NCBI GenBank assembly: GCA_029298735.1 | Contig: JANSLP010000001.1 | Location: 186,001 to 250,000 of the forward strand | DNA: 64,000 bases | DNA from: Ophiostoma sp. CBS 140.51 | Taxonomy: Eukaryota > Ascomycota > Sordariomycetes > Ophiostomatales > Ophiostomataceae | Reading direction: 5' to 3' | Part shown: positions 45,788 through 58,548 of the stretch, one piece after another | How the letters are laid out: each line of letters opens with the position of its first letter | How positions within the stretch are numbered: position 1 is the first letter of the stretch | The notes under the pieces: model-generated | What the model was told of the DNA's origin: nothing | The model's database searches: none | The model's input: only the letters and a program-made list of their open reading frames with translations | Program-made: the position numbers and the translations under genes

Positions 45788-46408
45788 CTATTCCACGAAT
45801 CCGCATGCAACCGGACACGCAAGGCCATCCGCCTTGAGCGGCTCGCTGCCGTCGACGGGAGCCTCAGCATCTGCAGAGTCTGCAGGTGGCTTCACTTCCA
45901 CTGCGACAACCTGTGGGAGTGTTTGGCCGCCGCCGTCGTTGTCGGACTGGCTAGGCTGCCCGCCCGTTTGACACTTGGGGCACGAGAAGACAAAGGTCTT
46001 GTCTTTTGTGGCGGCCCTGTATGCATCAATGAAGCGGAACGGGTTCAGCTGCGGCGCGAAATAGAACAGAATGTCGAACCAGAAGCGGAAGAAACTCTTG
46101 ACACAGAGGGCCTGGATCTCCGATATCAGGATGCTGAGAGTCTGGACGATCTGGATTATTTGGTAGATCTTTTGCATCATCTCCGAGGGAGTGAGGTCTG
46201 CTAGATGGAAAAGAAGAGACAAAAGTTTGTCAGTACCGTGCTTTTTATTCGAGTGGAAAAAGGCAAGGCAAACGAGTGAGACTTGACCCTTGGCTTGCAT
46301 TGCAGCTGGCCGTGGGGTGAAGCTTGTTGCTTGCCAGCTTGCATCTCGTGTTTCTCATCCTGTCTCTCCCTTTTTCTACTTACTGCAGGGTGGCGTTGTG
46401 GTCGACAT
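45788..46408 (-). CDS. Small predicted protein with CxxC motif, two exons, 145 aa
   Basis: Function not recognised. Two exons: 46408-46384 (25 nt) and 46200-45788. The donor GTAAGT follows the first nine coding bases-triplets (MSTTTPPC), and the acceptor ATCTAG leads straight into the long frame (TDLTPSEMMQKIYQIIQ), joining in phase 1 without a stop. The protein has a long amphipathic to hydrophobic helix region (about 15-55, including SFFRFWFDILFYFAP) followed by PFRFIDAYRAATKDKTFVFSCPKCQTGG, with one CxxC pair. The C-terminal 50 residues are acidic and Ala/Pro-rich. The hydrophobic region may be membrane-associated. The gene model is supported by splice consensus, frame join and a composition unlike neighbouring shadow frames, but expression is unproven. 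It converges on the propeller gene. Confidence 0.65.
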
Positions 46409-49400
46409 GATGAAGGATTGGAAGTGCAGCGGTGCCGATTTGAAAAAAAGAAAAGGTTCCGAAGTGTTCAGGAAATGACTGGCCAATTGCCAAGAGTTTT
46501 ATTCAAATGTATGACGACAAGACTTCCAGATAAGTGGTGATGCTGGTGGGTAATGACGCTTGAATTGTTCATGATGCAGGGAGAAAGAGGATGGGACGAA
46601 GATGAAAAGTTGTTTGTTTTTGTTTTGTTTTTCACATTTGCATTTGCATGTGCAAATTCTACTATATTTGTTTTTATTTTCGGCTCAACTTTTTCTTGGG
46701 GGACAATTAGGAAGGAAGGAGGTGTGCTGGCGGGCTACCATTTGTTTACTTTGGTCGTGCCTTCCCCCTTTTCGCGGTAGTGCCTTCCTATCATGTTGTG
46801 CCAGCACACAAACATTCTCAACGGAGATGCGATGTTAGCGGTTTACTCCTGCCGCTTTGAGGCAGACAAGGCCGCTCTTTGCGCGGCCGCTTTGATCTGT
46901 CCTGCTGGCTAGACAAGTCAGGAAGCACCGGACCCAGTTCCGTTGCCCAACACTTGTTGCTCCTTCCGCTTTCCGTACCGAGATGCGAGGAGGGAAGGCG
47001 CGATGGAAACAAACAGCCTTGCCCCGCGCCACGCGCGCGCAGAAATTTAAAGAGCTACACGACGGAGCTCCCGAAATGGCCAAAACTGTCAACGCAGCCA
47101 AAATGGGTCAGACAATAGAGAAAATATTTCGAAAATATCACCAACTCCACTCCACGCACTCAAGTCCACCCAAGATCCGCCAGCGACAATGCTTTCAGCC
47201 CCTAACCCAACCTCCCCTGTCATCGTTGACAAGATGGTCCACAAGGCCAGACCGCCTTGGCTGGTATGGCTGCTGGCCGTGACAACTCCGCCGATGCTCG
47301 ACACTTTTTCTTTTTGTTTGACCTAGCTTTGCCTCTAAACCTTTCTCCACCATACTGCGTGCACTCCCCTAGTCAGTACTCCTCTTTCGCCTATCGTCCC
47401 GGACTGCTCGCGAGGCCGATTTGTGCTTTACTTTTACTCTAATAAAAGTAGCCCAGGTCGTCCCCACGCTCTGCCTTTTTGCCTCCACAACATATCTCCA
47501 TGAGTGTAGGGCCAAGAACTATTCGGAGCCGCCGAAAAACCGCAGTGCCATTATTGAAATGCTGCAGACCGCCATTTTCAGGTTCAAAACAAAGAGGCCC
47601 GGATGGGGGCATGGCCGCGACCGTGTTGAGGCCTACAGGAGCCATAGGGGCGGGGGCACCACGATCGCCGAGAAGGGAAAAAGATTTTGCCAAGGCAGAA
47701 GAAAAAAAGCAGGTAAGAACGAGTGAGCTTGAGATGCAGATGGAAAGACGTTTCGAGCCTTTGAGGACTAGGATTTTCGCTTGTGACATAGAGACAGGTT
47801 AGCTTGTGTGCTTCTCCAGTCTCTGTCAACAACATCACTGGTGAATAATCCGGCATCTTTAAGCGAACTATATGGCTAATACGGGTGCACGCCAGACATA
47901 CAGATCAAAGCGGGATACTGCGCATATTGAAAGCCGTCAATGGAAAGCCTCAAACCTGGTTCCGCCAAAAGAAAAGCAAGACAGACAGAAAGAGAAAACG
48001 CGCATTGCATGTCGACAAACGACCACAAAAAAGGCAAACTGAAGCGAAAAGTTCATGCCGGACTCACTTACCCGCGTCATGATTTGTTGTGCCCGCCACT
48101 CAACCCCGACCGCTCCAAGACAAATCTCGGCTTCTGCAAAAAGAAAATACGATCTTGCCTTGTTTCAAGCTGTGCCAAGCCACGCCCAAGTGTGCGACGA
48201 ATTACTTTGGGCAGGTTCCTTAGTTACTCTGGGGCATCTGCGGCATAGCCCGTGTCACCCGTCTACAGCCGAAGGATCCAAGATCGACACTCCCGAATAA
48301 GTCATTGAAGTTTGCGGGCTCAAGGAGGAGACCAAAAGCCAAACAAAACACACTTACTGCTATTTTAACTCGACACATTGAAAACCCAAGTTCGGCGGTG
48401 TGCCGTCTCGCCCTACGGCAGTCGAGAGTGGATTGCACCGCACACTACAGACAATTTTGGAATGGTCTGCTTGCCCAATACTTTCATCAGTCTCATCTCC
48501 ATCCATATTTTCCATCACAAGGCCAGTTAGCCACGAGGGCACTTGCTCCACCAACAGCCAACGGAGAAACAAGCGGAGAAGACAAACAACGCCCTGGGAT
48601 ATATATAAAAAAAACTCATTGCTTCGGCCTTTGAGTAGGCCGCGAACATGCAGCCGTCAAGACGCGGAGAACATCCGTCAATACTCCGTATTCAGCAAAG
48701 TTCCAAGCCCGTGTAGGCACCGACTTGTGTCTAGATCCACCCCATGAGGTACGAGTGCTGCATGAGTATGAAACTTTCTTTCCCTTTGCCTCCTTGCTGA
48801 GTACAAAACAACTACCCATGGTACGGCGGCCAAGGCTGTTCCTTGCATTGTCTCCATTGGTGCACAACATTGCAATTGCTAATTCTTTGTGTGTAGTATG
48901 ACACACGCAAATATAGGTAAACAAAATACAACTTTCATTTTTTTGAGCACACGACGCCTCGACGGGCCGTGGACAGCCTATTTTACATGGCGCTTTATGA
49001 AGAACGGGCTACGGGATCCTTTTCGACAGCAACCAACAAGACCACAGAACCAGAGAACGAATGCTGAATATTTGGTCACCGCCGCTCTCTCGTGGGGCCC
49101 TTACATACACAAGGAAACGGAAACTTCGCTTTCGTTATTGGAACTGCAGCCCTGGCAAGTTGGAATTAAACCTGGAGCCCCACGGCGCATGTCGAGCACA
49201 ATTCATTCGCTCGTCCACCCTCGCCGCTTCCTTGAAGTGTGGCTAGCCGGTTTTCGCTCATGGCGGCTCCGAGCCAAAGCATACGGTACCGGCTCGAGTC
49301 CCATCCTTCCGTTCTCAGGCTCTTTTACGACTGAACAAACACAGCAAGAGGCGTGTCGGCCAAACTAGTCCGTTCAACTACACTAAAAGAGGCAAAAACG

Positions 49401-52400
49401 GGAAAGGAGGAAGCTTGTTGAGAAGCAGAAGAAAAAGAAAAGAATAAAGGAAAGAAACATTATATGTCGGTGACTGCCACATTGGCTACTTTCATTGAAT
49501 ATATGGTCAGGAACTCCCGTGGCATCTGAGATACCATCCGACTCTTTCGTCATCGGGTCGGCCCTTGTCTCTGTGTCCATGGGAAAAGGAGCACAGATGT
49601 GCGACATCGTCCAATTGGATAGTGAAAAAAGCAGACCCTGTTCTGTTTTCGGCAGAAATATGGAGTTAAGACAGATCTTCGACAAACAACAATATGACAA
49701 TGACACAATGGGACAGGCACCCAAGGAGCCAGAGTTCCGCAGCGGGTCTCCTCCCACGCACCTGCGTCGTGTCGATTCACCGTCTTTTTACTCCCATTTG
49801 CTGGCTCACTTTTGCTAATCAAGAAAAAAGCACACAAGTGGAATACAATTCAAAAGGAAACGCAAGAAGAAAACAAAAGCCTTTGTTCTTGCGACCTCCA
49901 AGACAGAATCAACAATCCACGAATCAATAAACGACAAAGTCGGTGCCTTTTTCAGGAAAGGTATTGCCTGAAAATGGCTCAAGCTTGCATCTCGACGCTT
50001 TGTTCTGTATCTCGAACAGCACATTGTTAGGAATGTGCCAGCTCGTCGTCCAATGCGCATCCACAAAAAATCATACATGCACGGCATGGTCGGAACAGGA
50101 ATATCTCACAAATTTCTCATGAACCGCAAGATGCCTTCCGCTGCTCATCATCGAACATGCGCCCGAAAGGGTTTTCATGTCGTTCCCTAGCGCTGATGGC
50201 TACCCCATCTGAGACAGGCGGCATGCGGGCAACGCCCGCAGCTGTTTTTGCCGGGCCGCCTTTTTGTTGGCGATGCACCTTCAAACGTGTAAGTGGTTAG
50301 TTACAGACGAACGAGCTTTTTTTGTTCCCCTGCCCCCTGCCGCCAAAGTCATCCCCGGTCCTCCCCAGTTTCGTCTTCCCAACAGTTTCTCTGGCAGTAT
50401 CAAGAATACTGTTACAGAGTCCAGTAATGGATGAGAAAAGAAGAATACTAACCACAGTGAGTTCTGATTTAGTTATGCACGTCCCAGGAAGAAGTGGGCT
50501 TACATGTCTCCGATTACAAACAAATAAAACGTGTTCCCGAACAGGGGGTCTAGGCCTCAGACCATCATGAAGTCGTCAGCCTCGATATACGTGCGATCCC
50601 ATTATCCTGCACCACACCCTCGCCTTTTTCCTGGTTTCCTGGTTTCGCCAATATTCATCCTGCATTCTAACAAACCACCGTTGAGAACAGCACACCCTTT
50701 TCTCCTTCATCGAAAGTCGAGCAGATCCTCTGGGCTCAAGGTGACCACCACAATACGACGCCCAGCACAGGGCTGTCAGCCGACATTATGGCGAAACCCT
50801 ACTTCGAAAAAAAAACCACAGGCATTTGGGCCCCGGCACTGCGGAGTTCCTTCAGACTCGGAAGAACACTCACATTGCAGTGTCTTCTCAACAGCGAGAC
50901 CCTCGTATCCCCCCACCTATCACGACACAACATTGTCGGAGAAGAGATCCGAGCAATAGCAAAAGAAAGCTGAAGGCCAGAGCTACATTTCAAGGGTGTG
51001 CTTTGCCAACAAAGGCTCAAAATGCGTCTTTCCAAGCCACAGAAATCAACCATTCACAACTAGAAGGAAAAGCAAGACATGATAGAGAAATGGCTAGACG
51101 TCACAGAGCACGACACTGCAATCGGTTCTCCAAGACCAGAACTCAACAAAAGCAGGCAAGGTGATGCCAAGAGGTGCCACATGGTATGTCCCTTAAACCA
51201 CAGTGGGAAATAACACCAGCGATAAGCCGCTGTTGGAGGCCTTTTCGAAGTGATGCTTGACACTTGACACTTTTGGGGGTAGCAAACGACGTGGGAAGAA
51301 AACGTGCACAAACGCAAACAGTCTTCCACGACAGCGTATCATTCTCGCTCACAACTCCGCTCCGGACCCACTCCAGTGCTCGGAAAGCCGTTGTCTGACC
51401 ACAAGCTTGAACGAAACAGCTCAAGCTTCCCACTCCCTCGGGTAGTTGCTGGAGGAGCTACTGCGCAAGGGCCCTCTTTATTTTTATCGGAAAGGGCCCT
51501 AAAACACAATATCTTCAGGGTTGCGGCGTACGGAGAGCACATACATACATACGTTCACATACACCTGTGCTAGCCAGGCACCTTCTTCACCGACTTTGGA
51601 CTGGGCAAAAAAGGAAAATACGACGGCAGCAGGCACTTCGCATTGTACGGTGTGGGCCAGAGTGACCAAATGACCGACAAGAAATCTCATGCGGCAAAAA
51701 AAGACAACAGAAAAGGGAAAGGAAGAAGCAAGATACGACATTTCTGTCAGCTGGGGGCCAAACCCACGCGAAGCAATGGCAGGGATCGGGCGAAAGAGAA
51801 AGAACCAACAGCAGAGACAAAACAATAGAGGAATATGGACAGAGTCCGCGGACTTTGGCTTTTTTTTTGTTTGTAACATCTTCTCTCTGACCTTTTAGTC
51901 CGACAAATAAAGAGCCAGAGAGCGTGCATATCTGGGGAAACTTCTGAGCACACCCATCCTGCCGCCAAAGGGCACAGCGAGAATTGCCGGGGGTACCGAC
52001 TGAATCCATCTGCTTTGTCTCTTTCTGTACATCCTGTATTTCTTGGACCCTCGCATGGGGTACCGTCCTACATACAAGGTACGGAGTAATATGTCGTATA
52101 TTGAACGCAACAGTTCCGACCTTTTCCCAGTTTATCAATGGATGCACCCCTCTTCCAATAGACAGCCGGAAACAGGAGGGTGGCGGCGCCAATGCCCAGA
52201 ACGAGACGATGCCAAAGAGGGCCAACAGAAAGGACCAATACGCCTCCCACCGGGCTGGCCTTGATGTGCCCCATCCACATGGTTTAACAAGAGACTCACT
52301 TTCTGGGCGTCATTGCATGTACGCTAAGCCGTTCTCGAGCGTCTTTGCTCCGACAGCCTCTGGTTTTCTCTATCTATTCACACATTGGGAACTCGGGAGT

Positions 52401-54104
52401 TCTCGAAACCGAGTATGAGATACGCCTCGACTGGCCCATGGCGGAGCAAACCGCGCATTTTCTGCTGGTGCACTTCATCTCTTGACGCCTTCAACACCTT
52501 TTTCTGCTCCATATATCCAACACCCTTGAACCTTGTCCAGCCCACGTCCTCTCTCTTTGACAACTTGTTGGCGTTCCATCCTGTCCTGTCCCTCGCGCCT
52601 ATTTACCGCACACTTGGTCCCCTGCATGGGAAGAACACGACGGTGATTCCTCCAGTGGTGTCATGTGTTTCTATTTCCTGCACGGTGTAAGATACTTCAG
52701 TCGGAGTACGAATACCGCTTTTTGCTCTAGCCTCGTCTCTCTGCCATCCCGACCACCATCCACCTATCACCACCGACATCGCCCACTGATCGTCATGACA
52801 GGATCCTCTTCTGCCTCCCACCGCTTCTTTTCCTTCCTATCACACTGTCCCCTTTAGTTATCCTTCTTTTATTCTATTTATTTCTGGCATCCGTACACCT
52901 CTTCATCTTCTCACCTACTTCTTCATCACCGCAACGGTACGGTGTACCTCTTTCTGCTCCGTTCAGAGAGTTTGAATCCACTCACTGCAGTGTTTCATGC
53001 CGCGATTACCAAAACGCGATAGACGAGAAATGCTGCAGCATCTGGGTCGCCATCTGTACCACATGGCCCAATTGCCGCTATTGGCTATTTAGACGGGCAG
53101 TTGTCAAGACCGTCAGCTTCCAGAAGTCGGTTATTCTAACTTGGATCGACGGGAGCGAGGAAAAGGATGAATTAGGTCCAAGCTACGAGCTTTCCTGGAG
53201 CTCCAACTCACCTACCGCATTTTTTGTTTTCTCCTCCTTTCTCACCTTGTTTTTGCTCACCGTGGGGTGCAGATAGCAAATGCTGCCTCTTGGCATTGAC
53301 ACACACAAACCACGTACGCACAAATCCACCATACACTACACAGTACACACCGATATGCCAAGCACTCTCCACAAATCAGGCCAGACAGGAAGAGTACGAA
53401 ATACTTTACGTTCGGAACATATGACTCTGGATGACAGCTGCAAAGTACAGATAACCACAGCCCGGGTACCAGCTTACTTCCCAGTCCAAGAAGTCTTGGA
53501 TTGATTCGTGAAGACAACAAAAAGAAGCCGGAAGGATGCCCCTTTGCTCTTCACCTGCAGACTACCCTCGTCAGACTCTTCTGTTCTATTTTTTTAGGTC
53601 TTGCTATAAGGCGTTTGTTTCTATTGGCTTGTCTACTTTTTCCTTTTCTCACCCCCCTCCCCATAGCTCTTCTCGTACCTCGCCCCAGTCATATTTCGAC
53701 ATGAGCAACCTACTCCGTACCCCCCCAAGACCCTCACCCTGGACCTACCCATACTTCATACATACATACATTCACACACCCCGTGATTCACATCCCTGGT
53801 CTCGATCTACATTCTATCAAGTACAAATAGCAAGCTTGCCCTGCTTTGTTTCCTTCTTTCCTTCTTTTCATCCTTCCCTACCACTTCTGCCCTCCTCTTC
53901 TTTCTCCTGTTGCCATACTGCTTGATCTTATAAATCGGATCCTTCGCTTCTCTTACACGTCATATTTTATCCTGGTCATCTATATTCACGCTCGCTTTCT
54001 TTCCACCTTAGCTTCTTTTTTTTGGCATTGGCGTTATTCTTGCTTGCTATTCTCGCATTATCACGGTTCTCTTGTTACATCTTGTCCACTTTGCATAAAC
54101 AACC
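46409..54104. other. 7.7-kb stretch without a recognisable gene
   Basis: No gene is seen on either strand. All open frames are under about 215 codons, overlap others, and lack codon bias or domains. The sequence is not AT-rich enough to suggest heavy RIP mutation, and no transposase or reverse-transcriptase motif or terminal repeat was noticed. The last 400 nt (53705-54104) are CT-rich and ATG-free and are the likely promoter and leader of the next gene. A TATATATAAA stretch at about 48600 could be a core promoter for an unseen transcript. Unrecognised non-coding RNAs or heavily spliced small genes cannot be excluded. Confidence 0.5.
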
Positions 54105-55412
54105 ATGCGTCTCATCAACCATGAGGCTATTGTCTTCCACCGCGTCGGTGGCCTCGACCTGACCTCGCGGTTCACAGACGACGAGTACCCCCAAATCGAT
54201 GAGAGTGACTGGAAGAGCGGATCGAACGCTGTTGAGATTGTTTTCTCCAGCGGCTCGGCTCTCGAGAGCTCCATCCTTGTTCAGGAGTTTGTTCCGCGCT
54301 ACGGTGACGTGACGGGCCGCCGGTATACGGACGGCAACGGCAACCACCAATGGATTAACCTACCCGCATACGGCCTGATTGACCCGGCCGCATATCTCGG
54401 CTTGATCCGAGTCCAAATTCCAAACGAAGCTTGCCAATGGGCGGCAACACAAGGTCGGGCACACAAAGAGGCTCTCCGCTTGATCGACGCCGGCATTGTG
54501 AGTACCGAATCCCACAGCTCTTTTCGTCATGTTTGACGCACTCTCTCTTTTTCTTCAGACGAAAGAGAAATATAGGATTTCGCCTGGTTGAGGGTGTGAG
54601 AATCCCGTCTTACTAATATATAATTTTTTCAGGCACCCGAACTCGAGTCGTTACTTCAGTACGACTTTGGCAGATGTAAGACAAATAAGCAGGCAGTGCC
54701 GTGCAGACTTGAGACATGCACCCTCTTCCTTTAGACACCAGTCTTGAGCTAACACTCCTTTCTTACTCGGGTGCAGTCCAAAAAACGTTGTCAGCATTCA
54801 TCACAGGTCCGGCACGGCTCGGCATCGAGCCACTACCAAGTGATGCCGCCTCCATGGCCAACGAGTCACCTCTGCCGCGCATGGTCACGGCACAGTGTGA
54901 TATCATGCTGACAAAATTCCTGGCCGAGCTTCTCCGTGAGCTTTTTGGCAGCAAAAATGCCCGGCTTCTCAAACGCCTTACATCGGCCAACGTCACCAAC
55001 ACCCATGTTGCATACGTGGCCCTGCGCATCCTCGTCGAGGGCACAATCTTTGTTCTAGTCGACAAACAGCGTCGTGATGAACAGAACAACACCAAGGTGC
55101 GCTCACCGTCTCATTATTCTTTATATATACGCCCACATCTAACATTATCAGGACCGCTCATTACAAGTCGAGCTTCAGGGCAGCCTCAACAGTGTCATCT
55201 ACACGTTCAGCAATTCCCGCCAGGGCATGGACTACGAGCACTTTGAGCGCTCCCTGTCTCCAGAATCCGCCGCATTCTACGCCGACATCCAGTGCCACGA
55301 CCCCCAGACCTCGCCGTCACCAGTCTGGAAAGCCCCTTGCTTCTGGCTGCCCTCCGTCTCGAATCTCGTCACCAAGCCATATGAGCCAAGGGAAGTCTTC
55401 CACCAGGACTAG
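54105..55412 (+). CDS. Conserved-looking protein of unknown function, four exons, 338 aa
   Basis: I do not recognise the family. Exons: 54105-54497, 54633-54675, 54777-55096 and 55152-55412. Donors are GTGAGT, GTAAGA and GTGCGC (weak); acceptors are TTCAG, GCAG and ATCAG, and the frame joins cleanly throughout. The ATG at 54105 ends a 400-nt ATG-free CT-rich leader. The protein starts MRLINHEAIVFHRVGGLDLTS and looks globular and soluble, with no signal peptide or membrane helix. An aromatic-rich segment (RRYTDGNGNHQWINLPAYGLIDPAAYLGL) lies at about 70-100. The third exon is helical (MLTKFLAELLRELFGSKNARLLKRL). The C-terminal part has DRSLQVELQGSLNSVIYTF and ends in WLPSVSNLVTKPYEPREVFHQD. It stands alone between two gene-empty stretches. 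Confidence 0.72.
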
Positions 55413-56251
55413 ACTAACTAAAAAAGCGAAAACGCACCTTGATTCTTTGCTCCACTGTCTTTCTATTTTTGTCTCTTTTTCCGGAACGGATTTCATGTCC
55501 GGGTCTTTCTCTTTTGGTGTCCATCTCTACATTTTTAATGATACTTTTTTTTCTACTGTGCTTCTCTTTAATTACTTTCCTCTGTTGCTCTCGGTTCCTT
55601 CTCTGGCGTCTTTATTTTGTCTTCCCAACGGACATAATCCTTCGTGTCCTGTTAGCTTTGCTTGTTTGGTCGACAGCGGCCTGGCCCACTTCTACACGGA
55701 CGTTCAGTCCCAGTTGCAGTTGTGTCGAATGACACGGTTCCGGCTGCTGGGCTTCCGCGGGGCGTCTCAAATGCTTTGGGTGCTCTTTTGCGTCTTGCTT
55801 TTTTCTACTTCTTCAACTCTTTATTTATTCTCGGACGCACGCATGGTTCGGTTATGTACGACATACGACTATTGGATTTAATCAACTTCTTCTTTTTAAT
55901 CTCCTTTCTCTTCAGCAGCGACTTGGCGGGGTCTGGCAACACCACGTTTTTTGTTGATGTTTGCTTTTTCGTTGTCGTTCTTCCCCGCAAACCCACAAAG
56001 TACGATAATCCCTGCTAGAGCCACGCCCCCTTACACAACTTGAAGACTCGCCCTTGATTCTTGCAGCCTTTTGCTTTTTCTTTCAGCACAATGCAAGCAA
56101 CTGCAAACAGAAACAGAGGAAAAACAAGTTTGACTTACACAAAAATTGACAAACAATGGTCGCCAACAGCTGGGCTTTAAAAAGAAGTTACCACGGCCGT
56201 ATCGATCTCGTTGCCCTTGCTATCTTTCCGCCAGTCACACACTCCTAGTCG

Positions 56252-56274
56252 ATCAGAGCTCCTTGAGCTCTGAT
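56252..56274. repeat. Perfect 9-bp hairpin, 5-nt loop
   Basis: ATCAGAGCT, loop CCTTG, AGCTCTGAT. It could form a stable stem in RNA from either strand. No T-run follows, so a terminator role is not suggested. Confidence 0.7.
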
Positions 56275-57687
56275 TGTGAGCTGGCACCCTCACCTCATAC
56301 TGAAGCCAGAAAAGAGCCCTCTTCTAGAACGGGTGACCAGCGATCACTACGTGCGCCGAAAACGCCATTTCACACTTCAGTCACCTTTCTCCAACTCTCA
56401 TCCCCAATACTCGATCACCCAACTTTCGAGGTGGTCTCTCGTTAAGCAAACAGGAATCCTTTTCTACGACGTATTACGACTTTGGAGAGGAATCTATTTT
56501 CGGTGATTGAGCCAGCCTGTTGGGCGACAGATGACAAGCGCCAAGACCCCAGCATGGCGACCAAACGACAAGAAAAAAGAGCGAGCAAGCGAAAAGACGG
56601 AGAGGACGCCAAATTTACGACAGCTTCGTGCAGTCCCTCACCACGCACTGCAACTCTGCAAGCGGTGTGCTTAACAGACATCTGCATACTGTCTTTCCAA
56701 GAGGGGCAAAATAAGAGCAAAAGGGTGATCCCCTAGCCACGGAGATGGCACCCGAAGAGACAGCTCCCAGATACTCCCCTACCACACACACCCTTCTGCT
56801 CTACTGCAGGTGCAAAGGTGCAGGTGGCTTGCAGAGGCCTCTCCTCTCTCTCCTTCGTTCATCCCTCCTTCTGGGTGTCAGAGCGCCCCGATGGGGAGTG
56901 TGCGATGGGCAAGAGCTGTGATGGCCGTCACCGTCGAAGAGTGATAGACAGATGGACAGACGGACATCACAGCATCATATCTGTCTGGCGTGAGAGGGGA
57001 AGGAGGGGGAGGGGTGTACAAGTAGGTGATAGACGGAGAGAGAAAGGTCAGTGCAGGGGGTGAGGCAAGCATCTTGACAGGACAGGGGTACCTGTACTAC
57101 TGGTGAGGAGCACGAACGGGTAGGTGGAGGCGTATGTGCTTTGCGACATGCAGAGGGCTGAAATCGGTCACGATGCCAAGCGCACGGCCAAGACCAAAAA
57201 AATAACCCTCGACAGCAGAGAAGCAATCTATACGAGCGATAACATGAGAGGGAAGAGAATCGAAGAGAGTATGAAAAGAGACCAGAGAAGAATATGCCCA
57301 GATGCAAATATACAGGAACCACGCCACCGTTGCATTCGCGTAAACAACAACGATGCAATCGCCCGTTTTTGTCGTCGTTCCTCGTCGACTACTAGGATTT
57401 TCAAAGGAGTTTGAGCGTACAAACTACTCGACAGGACTCAGCTCTTGTCAAGGAGGCAATGAACTCACCGGGCATTGCTAGGAAGGTATTAGGCAAGGGC
57501 AATCCTGTACAATGTGTCATTGTGTTACGAAACGACAAGGAACTCGAAGGAAGAGAAGTAGAAAAAGTAGAAAAAGGAAGCCGAAAGACAAGCCGGAATA
57601 GCATGATAATAAGAAGTAAAAGGAGGCCCAGAAACAAGTAATGTTCATATCGTTATCGTTTCAGACGTAAAAAGAGGGATTCTGAGG

Positions 57688-57711
57688 ATGAACCATTACA
57701 TGAACCATTAC
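57688..57711 (+). repeat. 12-bp tandem duplication
   Basis: Two perfect adjacent copies of ATGAACCATTAC. Confidence 0.9.
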
Positions 57712-58510
57712 ACGGAGCCGCAGGGAGCTACTGTGTACTACTTGAGCCAGGTTTTGAGCCAACCGTTACAACTTGCAGTGTTCAGACAGGGCTCTGGGGT
57801 AGGGAAGATACAAAGCCCATATCTGGAGCATCGTACAAGATGCCACGATATGTGAAATGATACGAGATACGATTGGACCTTGCTCGTCCACTATCATTTA
57901 TATTCTTTGGTGGTGGTAGTGAGCCTTCTATCAAGCTTGTAGATCGACAATGCCCATTACCGTAAAACAGGTGAACAACAATTGGAAAGGCCCAAGGCAT
58001 CATGTCCCCGCTAGTGTCACTTGGTGCGCACGCCTTCGATGTCATAAAACGACAGACCCGTTTGGCAGGCCATACTACCCAGACCACCCAGACACCTCAA
58101 GAACCTTGCAGGGGCTCTGCATGCCCTATATGTGCATGCCGTGCATATATTGCTGGAGAAAGGACGGAAAAGTAGACAAAGCAGGGAGGCGAAAAAGAAA
58201 AGAAAGAGAACAGAAGAAGCCAGCCTCAAATTTTCACACAAAATTGCACATCGCGGGAATGACTTCTCTTTTTGAGCAACCTGAGGTCAGAACGAAATCA
58301 AAATCAACAAATGAAGTCACACAGATTGTGCTAAAAGAAGAAAAAATCGCAGAATCCACCGTCCATTGTAATGTAATCCTCCGTACATTGGGCCCAACAA
58401 CGACAGCAAAAATAAAAACTGACAGCTACCAATACAACCAACAGACACCGAACAAAATTTGACACAGATTGCAACCTGCCAGACCTGCCACAAAAAGCTA
58501 CCACCAAAGA

Positions 58511-58548
58511 GCAAAGCTGCAAAAAAAAGCTGCAAAAAAAGCTGCAGC
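58511..58548 (+). repeat. Three A-rich units ending in GCTGC
   Basis: Three successive A-runs of 3, 8 and 7 nt, each followed by GCTGC. Probably slippage-derived. Confidence 0.75.

Noticed and set aside
48590..48660. TATATATAAA followed by a GCTTCGGC-type loop, considered as a small RNA gene
   Set aside because: No Pol III boxes, no match to snRNA or 5S consensus that I could recognise, and no convincing terminator.
51587..52225. 212-codon minus-strand open frame in the 7.7-kb empty stretch
   Set aside because: Random-looking sequence without domain or C/G-ending codon preference; overlaps several equally long frames on the other strand.
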